This document shows, piece after piece, positions 63,922 through 64,000 of a stretch of 64,000 bases of DNA (its first letter is position 1; each line of letters opens with the position of its first letter). Source of the DNA: Sphingobacterium sp. SYP-B4668 (GTDB lineage Bacteria > Bacteroidota > Bacteroidia > Sphingobacteriales > Sphingobacteriaceae); contig NZ_CP115483.1 of NCBI RefSeq assembly GCF_027627455.1, positions 3,906,001 through 3,970,000 of the forward strand, given 5' to 3'. The translations under genes were made by a program, and so were the position numbers. Under the pieces are notes generated by a model, which did not search any database, was not told the DNA's origin, and saw only the letters and a program-made list of their open reading frames with translations.

Positions 63922-64000
63922 TTGGTTAATTTAACTGATTTTTTATAACTATTGAATTTATTTTTTCGTAAAAATTAATTAAAAGAACATTAGAATATTC

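Overview
The window reads as a chromosomal, accessory-rich region of a Bacteroidota (Bacteroidetes) genome, most likely Sphingobacteriaceae (Sphingobacterium, Pedobacter or Olivibacter-like). The reasons are four SusC/SusD outer-membrane uptake pairs, three ECF sigma factors and three FecR-type anti-sigma factors of the Bacteroidetes expansion type, SusC proteins with N-terminal STN domains, GldF/G/A-like ABC components, and promoter boxes of the TTTG / TAnnTTTG type. The species assignment is inference; no rRNA or housekeeping marker is present. No tRNA, rRNA, CRISPR array, integrase or transposase was recognised.

Layout (most genes on the minus strand, so operons read right to left). 0-2.6 kb: the N-terminal part of an S41-peptidase-like protein and two secreted proteins of unknown function. 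3.0-20.6 kb, locus 1: ECF sigma, FecR, SusC, SusD, DUF4843-like lipoprotein, PKD-like lipoprotein, then two GldF-GldG fusion proteins flanking a GldA-like ATPase, and an M16 metallopeptidase. It has no recognisable carbohydrate enzyme. 21-22.9 kb: two small unknown genes and a stretch that looks like decayed coding DNA. 22.9-32.2 kb, locus 2: sigma, FecR, SusC, SusD, FAD-dependent oxidoreductase and an unknown secreted protein. 32.6-35.5 kb: a plus-strand island with a CrtA (spheroidene monooxygenase)-like gene, an unknown partner and an AadA-type aminoglycoside nucleotidyltransferase. 35.5-50.0 kb, locus 3: FecR, SusC, SusD, creatininase-family amidohydrolase, FHS-family sugar permease, SAF plus UxaA-type sugar-acid dehydratase, COG3618 lactonase-like amidohydrolase, RidA, a Tat-exported glycosidase-like protein, and the sigma factor at the far end. 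50.4-56.4 kb: small lipoprotein, GH43-like protein with sialate O-acetylesterase, small membrane protein, TlpA-like thiol-disulfide protein, DUF1398 protein. 56.5-63.9 kb, locus 4: IPT/NHL lipoprotein, SusC without STN, SusD, DUF1735-like lipoprotein, with no sigma/FecR pair visible.

The most interesting signals are non-coding. Each of the three FecR-to-susC gaps carries a near-perfect hairpin followed by a T-tract that is oriented as a terminator on the PLUS strand, antisense to the operon. In loci 1 and 2 the plus strand also has the same 8-mer TACTTTTG (fits TAnnTTTG) 50-60 bases upstream of the hairpin; in locus 2 a TTTG box sits 18 bases further upstream. This predicts roughly 60-80-nt cis-antisense RNAs over each susC leader, comparable to DonS of Bacteroides fragilis. 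In locus 3 a 17-base element, TTTGCWAGTGTCACAAC, occurs in the same orientation in front of susC and in front of the lactonase gene, marking two co-regulated transcripts.

Functional reading (inference): locus 3 encodes import of an unidentified glycan-derived compound and non-phosphorylative sugar-acid catabolism with hydrolysis of an amide or lactone. Locus 1 looks like a nutrient-uptake system coupled to a periplasmic metallopeptidase and an unusual ABC complex, rather than a classic glycan locus.
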